Below, in pieces: positions 8,704 through 17,583 of a stretch of DNA of 64,000 bases. Numbering within the stretch: position 1 is the stretch's first letter; every line of letters starts with the position of its first letter. A model generated the notes under the pieces. That model had not been told where the DNA came from, did not search any database, and worked only from the letters and a program-made list of their open reading frames with translations. This stretch comes from Flavobacterium cyclinae (GTDB lineage: Bacteria; Bacteroidota; Bacteroidia; Flavobacteriales; Flavobacteriaceae): contig NZ_CP089095.1 of NCBI RefSeq assembly GCF_021172145.1, positions 1,054,001 to 1,118,000 on the forward strand, read 5' to 3'. The translations under genes were made by a program, and so were the position numbers.

Positions 8704-9213
8704 TTACTTAGCTCCAAACAATTGCACGGCATAAATTTTCTTGTTTTCCCAATCGATGCTAAAACCGATTTCGGTGTAGAAATATTTATGTTCTATCATG
8801 TTTTTGTAATGATTGGGTGATTTCTTCCACAGATTGAACATTTTTAAAGCTAAAGCGTCTAAATCAGTTTCTGAATAAATTTGGTCTTTAATACCGGTGA
8901 ATAATAAGTTTTCACCCACCAAAACAAACGAATTTCCGCCATAAAAATACACGCGCTCTTTTGGACTTTGCTTTTTGGAATCAGTTTGTTCGTGAGATAA
9001 AGTTTGAGCTTTTGCGATGTATTTGGCATGATCATCCGCAGCTTTTTTGAGAAAACTATCTAAGCCTAGTACTTTTCTATCATTGCCTGCTCGTTCTTCA
9101 TTTATTAATTTGTGTACTTTAATTTTTAGTTTCTCTACATCAATTTTGTTTTGATTTTGACTGAAACCCAATGAAGTAACAAGAATTAATACTAATGTAA
9201 TATAGGTTTTCAT
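8704..9213 (-). CDS. Secreted CAP (SCP-like) domain protein, short paralogue
   Basis: 169 residues: signal peptide MKTYITLVLILVTSLGFSQ followed by one CAP/SCP domain filling the rest. Family landmarks include AADDHAKYIA, LSHEQTD, GENLLFTGI and SPNHYKNMIEHKY, which supply the His-Glu-His cavity residues of the fold. The sequence lines up over its full length with the N-terminal domain of the large protein encoded immediately upstream (9246-11546), so the pair is a tandem duplication. Bacterial CAP proteins are exported; their biochemical role is mostly unknown. The gene follows its partner by 32 nt and is probably cotranscribed. Confidence 0.85.
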   Translation of the reverse strand: MKTYITLVLILVTSLGFSQNQNKIDVEKLKIKVHKLINEERAGNDRKVLGLDSFLKKAADDHAKYIAKAQTLSHEQTDSKKQSPKERVYFYGGNSFVLVGENLLFTGIKDQIYSETDLDALALKMFNLWKKSPNHYKNMIEHKYFYTEIGFSIDWENKKIYAVQLFGAK

Positions 9214-9245
9214 GTTAGTTGGATATTTTTTAATAACTCGTTTAT

Positions 9246-11546
9246 TTACATATTATTACATTTTTTGCAAAAATCAGATTTAATTTGTTCGTTTCTTAAA
9301 AGATTAAAATTTTCTTTTTGCCATTCACACCATTCTTTTTTGTTTAATTGATAAACCTTATTTAAAACTTGTTGATTTGTTTTTGCATTATTTTCTTCAA
9401 AGAATAAAGCAGCTGTTTGTGCTAATAATAAAGCTTCTTCTTTTGAAAATGAGGGTTTATTCATTTCGCTTTTGAGCAAGGCAATACTATAGCTATAAAC
9501 ACTCCAATGATTAACAAATAAAGCTAAATTCATTCTATCTTCTTTCGTTTTTATATTCGATTTAAAACTCAAATAAACTCTATCGAAATATTCATTTATG
9601 TTTTTGTAATCATTGATATGATTGCTGTAATAAAGTAAAATATAATCGAAATTTGATTGAAGTTTTTTATTTTCTTTAAACGTTATGAATTTATTTTCTA
9701 CTGAAACAGGTTTAATAACATTAGTTAGTTTAGAAAAATTTATATCCCATTTTTCAAGCAATTCACTATTGATTCTAGAATAAAGGATTAATAAATTTAA
9801 TTGGGCATTTTTTGGTAAAGAGTCAAATTTTTCCAGCCAAATTTTCAAAAATTGAGTTGTTTTAAAATAATCTTGGTTAAAATTTTTGCAAATTACTGCC
9901 GTTGCATTTTGAACTAATTTAGGATTTGTTTTTATTTCATTAAAAACCATTTCATCAAAAATACATGAACTAAACTCTAAAGAATATATTTTCGAAAGTG
10001 CCAAATTAGCCTTTTTATAGTCCTTATCAAAAATTGCTGTTTTAAGATTTAAGTCATAAAATAATTCTGAATTTTGTGCTTTTAACAATGAATCTTTATC
10101 GATTTCTCCATAATAATTGACAACTAATTTAGACACTCTTTGTTCATTTAGATATGTTTCAAAATCTTTGTTTTTTAGATTAATGTATTTTCTAATTTCA
10201 TTTTTTGGTTTACTTGCTAAATATTCCATATTTTCCATTGCTAATTGGATATAGCATTTTTCCCAATTTTCTTCTGCTACAATTATCGAAGGTTTTATTT
10301 TGATTCCCAATGAATCTTTGGCAAATTTTTGTATTGCAGCCGCTCTATCATTATGTAGTTTTTTATTTGATATTTCATTTCCTTCAACCGAACTATAACT
10401 ATATATTTGAGTAGAATGTACTTTATGGTGTAATTTATAGTAACTTTCATTATTTGATTTCACTTTGTTTTTGTCAAATTCAAATAAAATTTCTTCAGTA
10501 TATATGATTCCTTTGTTACTCAAACTTGCATCATTTGTTAGTTCAATGATTGGATCTAATGGAAATAAATCAATGGTTTTTGATTTTATTTGTAAAGGCA
10601 CAACATATTCGCAAGCACAATTATCAAAAATCAAAATTACATTTGCTACAATTTCTTTTCCGATAAGATGACTTGGAACTTTTCCAACGTTAGTGATTAA
10701 CTTGTATTTGTTTTGAGCTGTGTTGTTTTTTAATAATTCTTCTCTATAAATGGGTTCTGACATAACGCCATCATAAATTGGAGAAATGTCAAAAGTGTTT
10801 GGTTTGTTGCAGCTCATTTGTTCTTTTTCAACAAAATCAATTGCGATTCCATCTTTTGGATTAGAAAATATTGTTTCAAATTCTTGTTTGTCATGATAAT
10901 ATAAAATGACATTTTCTCCTTCTATTTGTATACTATTTCCAATGTGTAATTTAGTGCCAAAATCAATAGTTTTACATTTTTGATTTTTAACCTTTAAACC
11001 AAAAGCATTTTCAGATAGTTGGTTTGGAATTTCTATTCCTTTACGACCAAAAACGTGAGTAGCGTAAATCCTATTTCTTTTTATATCAATAAAAAAACCT
11101 AAATCGGCTGCATCAAAATCTTTGTTAATTATGTTTTTGTAATGAGGTGGCGAATTTTTCCACTGATTGAAAATCGTTTGAGCTAATTTATCTAATTCTT
11201 TATCGCTATATTTTTCTTGTTTAATAGAAGTAAATAAAATGTTTTCACCAAATCCACTAAACTTTTTTCCACCATAAAAATTAACTCGATCACTTGGATT
11301 CTTCTTTTTTACATCTTTTTGTTCATGCGATAAAAAACCTAATTTCTTTAAATATAAACTATGATCTTCAGCAGCTTTAAGAAGAAAAGTATCTTTATCA
11401 AATTCTTTTAATTTTAGTGATTTTCTGTGATTGTTTATTAAAATACTCACTTTTGAATTTAACTTTTTAAAGTCGATTTCAACTTCTTTTTGAGAGAAAA
11501 TTGAAATTGAAAATAGAAAAGATACAAATAGAAAAAATTTACTCAT
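9246..11546 (-). CDS. CAP domain protein with OmpA-like module and long C-terminal region
   Basis: 766 residues. Signal peptide 1-18, CAP/SCP domain about 25-165 (AAEDHSLYLKK, LSHEQKD, GENILFTSI, SPPHYKNII), a beta-rich middle region, an OmpA_C-like stretch around 350-430 (ILFEFDKNKVKSNNE, then YSSVEGNEISNKKLHNDRA, which follows the NxxLSxxRA pattern of peptidoglycan-binding OmpA domains), and a helical C-terminal third that could be TPR-like. An attractive reading is a periplasmic or outer-membrane protein tethered to peptidoglycan, but the OmpA resemblance is judged by eye. Its N-terminal domain is a paralogue of the small protein encoded just downstream. Confidence 0.75.
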   Translation of the reverse strand: MSKFFLFVSFLFSISIFSQKEVEIDFKKLNSKVSILINNHRKSLKLKEFDKDTFLLKAAEDHSLYLKKLGFLSHEQKDVKKKNPSDRVNFYGGKKFSGFGENILFTSIKQEKYSDKELDKLAQTIFNQWKNSPPHYKNIINKDFDAADLGFFIDIKRNRIYATHVFGRKGIEIPNQLSENAFGLKVKNQKCKTIDFGTKLHIGNSIQIEGENVILYYHDKQEFETIFSNPKDGIAIDFVEKEQMSCNKPNTFDISPIYDGVMSEPIYREELLKNNTAQNKYKLITNVGKVPSHLIGKEIVANVILIFDNCACEYVVPLQIKSKTIDLFPLDPIIELTNDASLSNKGIIYTEEILFEFDKNKVKSNNESYYKLHHKVHSTQIYSYSSVEGNEISNKKLHNDRAAAIQKFAKDSLGIKIKPSIIVAEENWEKCYIQLAMENMEYLASKPKNEIRKYINLKNKDFETYLNEQRVSKLVVNYYGEIDKDSLLKAQNSELFYDLNLKTAIFDKDYKKANLALSKIYSLEFSSCIFDEMVFNEIKTNPKLVQNATAVICKNFNQDYFKTTQFLKIWLEKFDSLPKNAQLNLLILYSRINSELLEKWDINFSKLTNVIKPVSVENKFITFKENKKLQSNFDYILLYYSNHINDYKNINEYFDRVYLSFKSNIKTKEDRMNLALFVNHWSVYSYSIALLKSEMNKPSFSKEEALLLAQTAALFFEENNAKTNQQVLNKVYQLNKKEWCEWQKENFNLLRNEQIKSDFCKKCNNM

Positions 11547-11598
11547 AGATTTTGGTTTGATGTCTAATTAATGCCAATTTTCATGCCAAAAAATCCAA

Positions 11599-11619
11599 GA
11601 GATTCCTTCGGAATGACAA
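11599..11619. repeat. Single REP-like half-site (GTCATTCCGAAGGAAT family)
   Basis: Read on the minus strand it starts TTGTCATTCCGAAGGAATC. It resembles the unit at 53482-53509 (TTGTCATTTCGACGTAGG) and shares the GTCA start of the paired elements at 29485 and 36504. Confidence 0.55.
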
Positions 11620-11666
11620 AATTGTTGATAACAAAATACTGCTACTGCTAGCTGAACACTAGAGAA

Positions 11667-13904
11667 TTATCCTTTCAAAAACTCATTAATCTTTTTCTTA
11701 TCACCCGCTATCCAAATGATGTCATCTGATTCTAAAATCCAATTGGATTCGGGGTTTAATATTCGGATTCCGTTGCGTTCAATCCCAACAATAATTCCAT
11801 GCGTTTTTTCTCTTATTTGGGAATCACGGATGCTTTTTCCGATGCAAACACGGTTTTTAAGTTCTAATTGTTGTAAGATGATATCTTCTTTTTCGATATC
11901 TTCTGGAGCATCAATTTCGTGTTTGTCTAGGTAGTTTTTGAATAGTTTTACTTGTTCGTCTGTACCAATCACGTTGATTTCGTCACCGGGGAACAAACGT
12001 TCGGTTCTCATCGGAATATTAATTGTGATATCGCCTCGCTTAATGGCTGCAATATTGATACCGAATTGTTCTCTAATTTTTAATTCTTCCAAGGTTTTTC
12101 CAGCTAAATTGGATGCTGAAGCAATTTCAAAATCGGCCATGTGACCATCCCAAGGAGAAAGCACATTCTGACGTTTGTTAGCCAGCTTTGTGTTTTCTCT
12201 ATCGTTGAAGTTTTTTATGAAATGACCTTCAATTTTATTGTAAAAAGCATGCAGTCGTTTTGGAAATGAAATGTACAGAATAATCCCTATAATTAATGCG
12301 AAAAATACAATTACTGGAGAGAAAAATTCATTCAATACAAATCCCATATAAAATAGAGAAAGAGCAATTCTAATAAAAATAAGTACAATAATAGGACCTT
12401 GATATTTTCTCACTTGCATTAATTCTTGCACTTGTTTTACCGCTACTCTTCTTAAAGATAAAGCCCATAAAAAGGGAGATAAAATTATAACCGTTATTAA
12501 GGCGGCAATGGCATTTCCAAAGCGAGAATCTTCAACCAAAGGCAAAATATATTTAGAAGAAAGTAAAATAATCGCCACTATAATTATAGAATGAATAATT
12601 ACCTGAGTTAAGTAAGCTTTTAAAACAATTTGCCAAGTACTAACCGATTTAATTGCTTCTGTATTAGCACTATATCGTTCTATTTTTTTTACCCAACGGC
12701 GCGGTAGTTTTTTCTCTAAATACAATGAAAATGGTGTTGATAATTTTACCATAAAAGGAGTTGTAAAGGTGGTAACTGCAGAAACAGTAACAACAATAGG
12801 ATATAAGAAATCGCTTGTTACATTTAATGTCATTCCTAAAGTGGCGATGATGAACGAAAACTCGCCAATTTGCGATAAACTCATTCCAGTTTGAATGGAT
12901 TGTTTTAGCGGTTGCCCTGAAAGCAAAGCTCCTATTGTTGAAGAAAGTGATTGTCCAAGAATTACTACTAAAGTTATAATTCCAACCGGAAATGCATATT
13001 TCAATAACATTTCTGGATCTATCAACATTCCAACTGATACAAAGAATACCGCACCAAATAAATCTTTTACAGGTTTTACTAAATGTTCAATGTGTTCCGC
13101 TTGCGTAGTTTCGGCAATAATCGAACCCATGATAAAAGCACCAAGAGCAGGAGAGAAGCCCACATTAGCAGCAAATAAAACCATCAATAAACACAAAGCC
13201 AATGAAACAATTAGCAACATTTCATCGGTTAATAAGTGCTTAGCTTTTTTAAGGAATGTTGGGATAAAGAAAATTCCTGCTACAAACCAAATGGTTAAAA
13301 AGAACACCAATTTCAAAACCGATTGTAACAATTCAGTTCCAGAGAATTGCTGACTTACGGCAACAGTAGACAATAAAACCATCATTAAAATGGCTAAAAT
13401 ATCTTGTACGATTAACGCTCCAATTACATTTCCAGCGAATTTTTGTGTTTTTACGCCTAATTCATCAAAAGTTTTTAATATGATGGTTGTGGAAGAAATG
13501 GATAAAATAACCCCTAAAAACAAGCTGTTCATTTTGCCCCAATCCATCAGTTGTCCTACAAAATAGCCTAAAGCAACCATTAAGATGATTTGCGTCAAAG
13601 CGGTTATAGATGCTGTTCCACCAACTTTCATTAGTTTTTTGAAACTAAATTCAAGTCCTAAACTAAATAAAAGAAATATAACGCCAATTTCTGCCCAAAC
13701 TTTTACACTGTTCATGTCTTTAACTGTTGGGAAGAAATCGAATTCGCTTCCAGCTAAAAATCCTGCTACTAAATATCCTAAAACTAGAGGTTGTTTTAAT
13801 AGTCTAAAGATAAGTACAGCCATTGCAGCAGTAACTAAAATTAGTCCTAAATCACTAATTAAATCTGGAATATGTAAGGTAGAAGTTGATAAGAAAATGG
13901 GCAT
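11667..13904 (-). CDS. Monovalent cation:proton antiporter, KefB/CPA2 type with two TrkA-C domains
   Basis: 745 residues from the ATG at 13904 (an in-frame TTG lies 6 nt earlier). Residues ~15-385 form the multi-helix Na+/H+ exchanger domain, with FLLFSLGLEFSFKKLM and ALGAFIMGSIIAET typical of CPA2 proteins. A further membrane section at ~410-560 links to two cytoplasmic RCK/TrkA-C domains (about 595-665 and 675-745, ending DDIIWIAGDKKKINEF) that normally sense ligands. No TrkA-N Rossmann domain is present between them. It probably exports K+ or Na+ in exchange for protons. It stands alone. Confidence 0.88.
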   Translation of the reverse strand: MPIFLSTSTLHIPDLISDLGLILVTAAMAVLIFRLLKQPLVLGYLVAGFLAGSEFDFFPTVKDMNSVKVWAEIGVIFLLFSLGLEFSFKKLMKVGGTASITALTQIILMVALGYFVGQLMDWGKMNSLFLGVILSISSTTIILKTFDELGVKTQKFAGNVIGALIVQDILAILMMVLLSTVAVSQQFSGTELLQSVLKLVFFLTIWFVAGIFFIPTFLKKAKHLLTDEMLLIVSLALCLLMVLFAANVGFSPALGAFIMGSIIAETTQAEHIEHLVKPVKDLFGAVFFVSVGMLIDPEMLLKYAFPVGIITLVVILGQSLSSTIGALLSGQPLKQSIQTGMSLSQIGEFSFIIATLGMTLNVTSDFLYPIVVTVSAVTTFTTPFMVKLSTPFSLYLEKKLPRRWVKKIERYSANTEAIKSVSTWQIVLKAYLTQVIIHSIIIVAIILLSSKYILPLVEDSRFGNAIAALITVIILSPFLWALSLRRVAVKQVQELMQVRKYQGPIIVLIFIRIALSLFYMGFVLNEFFSPVIVFFALIIGIILYISFPKRLHAFYNKIEGHFIKNFNDRENTKLANKRQNVLSPWDGHMADFEIASASNLAGKTLEELKIREQFGINIAAIKRGDITINIPMRTERLFPGDEINVIGTDEQVKLFKNYLDKHEIDAPEDIEKEDIILQQLELKNRVCIGKSIRDSQIREKTHGIIVGIERNGIRILNPESNWILESDDIIWIAGDKKKINEFLKG

Positions 13905-13975
13905 ATACAATGTTTTTCACTAAGGTATTAAAATTGAATTTCTTATCAAAATATCTTTTCCAAGGAACCCTATTT

Positions 13976-14755
13976 TTATTGTTTTTTTAACGAATTGAGT
14001 TCTTGTAGTGTGTAAAATTTCATTTGGTTTGAAACCACAAATTGACAAATCATTTCTAATGTTTTCAGATCTACTTCATACTCATTTGTGGCTTTATTGA
14101 CAGGTTTATGACCGTAGAAAACGACTATTTTATTGTGTTTTTTTGCGTAATTTAAAACTTTAGTTAAGTAGTTTAAACTAAAATGCTCGTAGTTACTATC
14201 AATTCCAATTCCGTATGCTAATCGAGTTCCGTTATAGAAATTGGCGTTATCGGCTACCTTTTTGCCACCATTTGCAGTTCCTCTTACAATTTCGAAGTGT
14301 TTTTTAAGTTCGTAATCTAATGTTTGTGTTTTAGCTCCAAAAGGATAAGCGAAGGATTTTATTTCAATGCCTTCTTTTTTAAAAGCCTCGATTAATGTAA
14401 AAATTTCAACTATTAAGTATTGTTGTTTGTTGTTTTTCTTAGTGAATTCTTTTGCATTGAGATGACGAAATCCGTGACCTGCAATTTCATGTCCTCTATT
14501 TTGAAGTTCTTTTAGGTTTGAGATATCAGTATCAGTAAGTTTTTCAAAATTACTCACGCAAAAAGTCGCTTTCCAATTGTATTTTGCGAGTTGAACATCC
14601 GCTTCTTTCCATTCGTTTACGAAGTAATCGTCAAAGGTAATGACTACTCCTGCTTTTGAATTTGTAGTTGGAGTTTTGGAAGACGAACAAGAATAAAAGA
14701 ACAAACCTATCAGTAAACTAATGAAAATTAATTTTATACTGATAGGTTTTGGCAT
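13976..14755 (-). CDS. Polysaccharide deacetylase family lipoprotein
   Basis: 259 residues. The leader ends GLFFYSCSSS, a lipobox, so the protein is a membrane-anchored lipoprotein. VVITFDDYFVNEW matches NodB motif 1 (TFDD, metal and catalytic Asp); GHGFRHLN is motif 2 with two His residues; SFAYPFGAKTQT is motif 3; VVFYGHKPV near the C terminus fits the motif 5 His. The family removes acetyl groups from surface polysaccharides or peptidoglycan; the exact substrate is unknown. It is 15 nt downstream of purB on the same strand and may be read through from it, though the functions are unrelated. Confidence 0.85.
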   Translation of the reverse strand: MPKPISIKLIFISLLIGLFFYSCSSSKTPTTNSKAGVVITFDDYFVNEWKEADVQLAKYNWKATFCVSNFEKLTDTDISNLKELQNRGHEIAGHGFRHLNAKEFTKKNNKQQYLIVEIFTLIEAFKKEGIEIKSFAYPFGAKTQTLDYELKKHFEIVRGTANGGKKVADNANFYNGTRLAYGIGIDSNYEHFSLNYLTKVLNYAKKHNKIVVFYGHKPVNKATNEYEVDLKTLEMICQFVVSNQMKFYTLQELNSLKKQ

Positions 14756-14770
14756 ATTTTAAAATAGGAA

Positions 14771-16114
14771 TTAAATCCCTAAATAATTACTCGGTGTAAT
14801 TTGCATTAATTCTGCTCTTACTTCCTCAGATACGTTTAATGTTCCAATGAAATTATGAATTGCTTCTTTGTTAATTACAGTATTGGTTCTGGTTAAGTCT
14901 TTTAAAGCTTCATACGGATTTGGATAGCCTTCTCTTCTTAAGATTGTTTGAATTGCTTCTGCAACTACTGCCCAGTTTTTCTCTAAATCTTCTGCGAATT
15001 TGTCTTCGTTTAATAACAATTTGTTTAATCCTTTTAAAGTAGCTTCAAAAGCGATTAAGGTGTGTCCCATTGGTACGCCAATATTACGTAAAACCGTACT
15101 ATCAGTTAAATCACGTTGCAATCTTGAAACGGGTAATTTTGCTGCAAGATGTTCGAAAATAGCATTAGCAATTCCTAAATTTCCTTCTGAATTTTCAAAA
15201 TCGATTGGATTTACTTTATGTGGCATTGCCGAAGACCCAATTTCGCCTGCTTTGATTTTTTGTTTGAAATAATCCATTGAAACATAAGTCCAAATATCTC
15301 TGTCTAAATCGATTAAAATCGTGTTGATGCGTTTTAATGCATCGAAAAATGCCGCAAAATGGTCGTAATGTTCAATTTGCGTCGTTGGAAAAGAAAGGTG
15401 TAAACCTAAACTATTTTCAACAAAATCAGTTCCAAATTTTTTCCAATCAGTATTTGGATACGCTACTTTGTGTGCGTTGTAATTTCCGGTAGCACCACCA
15501 AATTTAGCTGCAAACGGAACATTGAATAACAAACGCATTTGCTCTTCTAAACGTTCTACGAAAACTAAAATTTCTTTTCCTAAACGAGTAGGAGAGGCTG
15601 GTTGACCGTGTGTTCGGGCTAACATTGGAACGTCTTGCCATTCCATTGCTAATTCTTTCAATTTTGCAATTACGCTAACTAAACTTGGTAAATATACATT
15701 TTCAAATGCTTCTTTAGTTGAAAGCGGAATCGCAGTATTGTTGATATCTTGAGAAGTCAATCCGAAATGGATAAATTCTTTATATTCTTGTAATCCTAAA
15801 CCATCGAATTTTGATTTGATGAAATATTCTACCGCTTTAACATCGTGATTCGTTGTTTTTTCGGTTTCTTTAATCCAAAGTGCATCTTCAGTAGAAAAGT
15901 TGTTGTAAATCGCTCTTAATGAATCATAAATCGATTTGTCAATTTTAGCAAGTTGAGGTACATCAGCTTCGCGCAAAGCAATGAAATACTCGATTTCTAC
16001 TAATACTCGGTATTTTATTAAAGCTTCCTCTGAAAAATAAGGAGATAATGAAACGGTTTTGCTTCTATAACGACCGTCTATTGGCGAAATAGCGTTTAAT
16101 TCTGTTAATTGCAT
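14771..16114 (-). CDS. purB: Adenylosuccinate lyase
   Basis: 447 residues. It cleaves SAICAR and adenylosuccinate, releasing fumarate, in the two routes to AMP. The fumarase-superfamily signature GSSAMPHKVNPIDFEN with the catalytic Ser is at about residue 290; TSQDINNTA and RTHGQPASPTRLGKE carry the other active-site residues (His in THGQPA). The start MQLTELNAISPIDGRY is typical for the family. A -7 element lies 26 nt upstream, overlapping a heptad tract that fills the gap to the sirtuin gene. Confidence 0.97.
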   Translation of the reverse strand: MQLTELNAISPIDGRYRSKTVSLSPYFSEEALIKYRVLVEIEYFIALREADVPQLAKIDKSIYDSLRAIYNNFSTEDALWIKETEKTTNHDVKAVEYFIKSKFDGLGLQEYKEFIHFGLTSQDINNTAIPLSTKEAFENVYLPSLVSVIAKLKELAMEWQDVPMLARTHGQPASPTRLGKEILVFVERLEEQMRLLFNVPFAAKFGGATGNYNAHKVAYPNTDWKKFGTDFVENSLGLHLSFPTTQIEHYDHFAAFFDALKRINTILIDLDRDIWTYVSMDYFKQKIKAGEIGSSAMPHKVNPIDFENSEGNLGIANAIFEHLAAKLPVSRLQRDLTDSTVLRNIGVPMGHTLIAFEATLKGLNKLLLNEDKFAEDLEKNWAVVAEAIQTILRREGYPNPYEALKDLTRTNTVINKEAIHNFIGTLNVSEEVRAELMQITPSNYLGI

Positions 16115-16140
16115 TTTGTTGTGTGTTGTTTAAAGAAGTG

Positions 16141-16148
16141 CAAATTTA
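16141..16148 (-). promoter_or_regulatory. -7 element of purB
   Basis: Read on the minus strand it is TAAATTTG, fitting TAnnTTTG, 26 nt before the purB ATG. Confidence 0.5.
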
Positions 16149-16189
16149 GTAATTAGTGATTAGTTATCAGTAATTAGTTTCGAGTTTTT
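16148..16189. repeat. Heptad tandem tract, unit AGTNNNN
   Basis: AGT recurs at 16148, 16155, 16162, 16169, 16176 and 16183, six units with a strict 7-bp spacing. It occupies the gap between the sirtuin stop codon and the purB promoter. Confidence 0.75.
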
Positions 16190-16878
16190 TACTTTAAATT
16201 TAAAAGTTCCTCTTTCACAACTTTCATTCCTTCGACGGCGGTTAAAGGCAAGACTTTCAATTCATTTGGTAGATCATAAATCGTGGCTGGATTCGGATCG
16301 ATATAATACACCGGAACATTTATGTCGACATAATTCATCAATCCAGCAGCCGGATATACTTGTAACGAAGTTCCAATAATAATTAGAATATCTGCAGTTT
16401 CTACAATATCAATAGCGTGTTCAATCATTGGGACATCTTCACCAAACCAAACAATGTGTGGTCGCAATTGATTACCTTCTAAATCATAATCTCCTAGTAT
16501 TAAATCGTGTTTCCAATCGATTACAAAATTTTCATTTGTAATACTTCGCACTTTTAATAATTCACCATGTAAATGGGTTACTTTGTTACTTCCTGCTCTT
16601 TCGTGTAAATCGTCAACGTTTTGAGTAATAATGTGAATGTCAAAATGTTCTTCTAATTCAGATAAGATTTCATGAGCTTTGTTGGGTTTGACAGTTAAAA
16701 GTTGGGCTCTTCGTTTGTTGTAAAAGTCTAGGACTAATTCAGGATTTTTCTTCCAGCCTATTGGGGAAGCCACTTCCATGATGTCATGACCTTCCCACAA
16801 TCCATCTGCATCACGAAACGTTTTTATGCCACTTTCGGCACTAATTCCGGCGCCTGTTAATACTACAATTTTTTTCAT
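16189..16878 (-). CDS. CobB-like NAD-dependent protein deacylase (sirtuin) without cysteines
   Basis: 229 residues from ATG 16878; the TTG two codons earlier is less likely. Rossmann and NAD motifs are intact: GAGISAESGIKTFRD, TQNVDDLHERAG, the catalytic His in THLHGELLKVR, and GTSLQVYPAAG. FYNKRR carries the Tyr and Arg that mark class III sirtuins such as E. coli CobB and SIRT5, which favour succinyl- and malonyl-lysine. The small zinc-ribbon domain that normally has four cysteines is replaced by RSITNENFVIDWKHD and following residues; the whole protein has no Cys at all, so it cannot hold the usual structural zinc. Activity is therefore probable but unproven. Confidence 0.88.
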   Translation of the reverse strand: MKKIVVLTGAGISAESGIKTFRDADGLWEGHDIMEVASPIGWKKNPELVLDFYNKRRAQLLTVKPNKAHEILSELEEHFDIHIITQNVDDLHERAGSNKVTHLHGELLKVRSITNENFVIDWKHDLILGDYDLEGNQLRPHIVWFGEDVPMIEHAIDIVETADILIIIGTSLQVYPAAGLMNYVDINVPVYYIDPNPATIYDLPNELKVLPLTAVEGMKVVKEELLNLK

Positions 16879-16920
16879 CGTCAATTTTTCTTTTTCTTTG
16901 TAGTAAATTTAAGCAAAAAG

Positions 16921-17583
16921 ATGAGTTTTAACAAATTTGAACTTTTAAATTATTTAGAAGATTTTCTTACAGATAATAGAAAAGAAGGATTTTTAAGGGT
17001 ATTAAAAAACAGGACCAAACATTTTACCATAGCAATGGAAGATGTATATCAATTACACAACACAAGTGCAGTAATGCGTAGTTGTGAGGTTTTTGGTGTG
17101 CAAGAATTGAATGTAATTGAACAAAAATTTGGAAAACGAATTGATTCTGAAATTGCAATGGGGGCTCAAAAATGGGTAGATGTTAATCGATTTAATACCA
17201 TTCAAAGTTGTATCGACGCTAAAAGGGCAGAAGGGTATCAAATTATTGCTACAACTCCTCATAATGATTCTTGTTTGTTGCATGAATTTGATATTTCAAA
17301 GCGATCAGCAATATTTTTTGGTACAGAAAAAAACGGACTTTCAGAAGAAGTAATGAATCAAGCAGATGGATTTATTAAAATTCCTATGGTGGGGTATACT
17401 GAAAGTTTGAATATTTCGGTTTCTGCAGCTATCATTATTCAAGACATCACAAATCGATTACGACAGTCAAATATCAATTGGCAATTAACGGAGGATGAAA
17501 TTTTAGAAAAGAGGTTAGATTGGACACGTAAATCAATAAAAGATATTGATTTTATCGAAAGAAAATTTTACGAAACAATTTAA
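16921..17583 (+). CDS. trmH: tRNA (guanosine(18)-2'-O)-methyltransferase
   Basis: 220 residues, a SPOUT (trefoil-knot) methyltransferase that methylates the ribose of G18 in the tRNA D-loop using S-adenosylmethionine. Motif 1 NTSAVMRSCEVFGV (Arg is the catalytic residue), motif 2 FFGTEKNGLS and motif 3 IPMVGYTESLNISVSAAI are all present in order, forming the knot. The N-terminal helix region (KNRTKHFTIAMEDVYQLHN) matches TrmH rather than the rRNA enzyme RlmB. Its stop codon overlaps the convergent antiporter gene by 4 nt. It diverges from the sirtuin gene with a 42-nt gap. Confidence 0.9.
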   Translation: MSFNKFELLNYLEDFLTDNRKEGFLRVLKNRTKHFTIAMEDVYQLHNTSAVMRSCEVFGVQELNVIEQKFGKRIDSEIAMGAQKWVDVNRFNTIQSCIDAKRAEGYQIIATTPHNDSCLLHEFDISKRSAIFFGTEKNGLSEEVMNQADGFIKIPMVGYTESLNISVSAAIIIQDITNRLRQSNINWQLTEDEILEKRLDWTRKSIKDIDFIERKFYETI

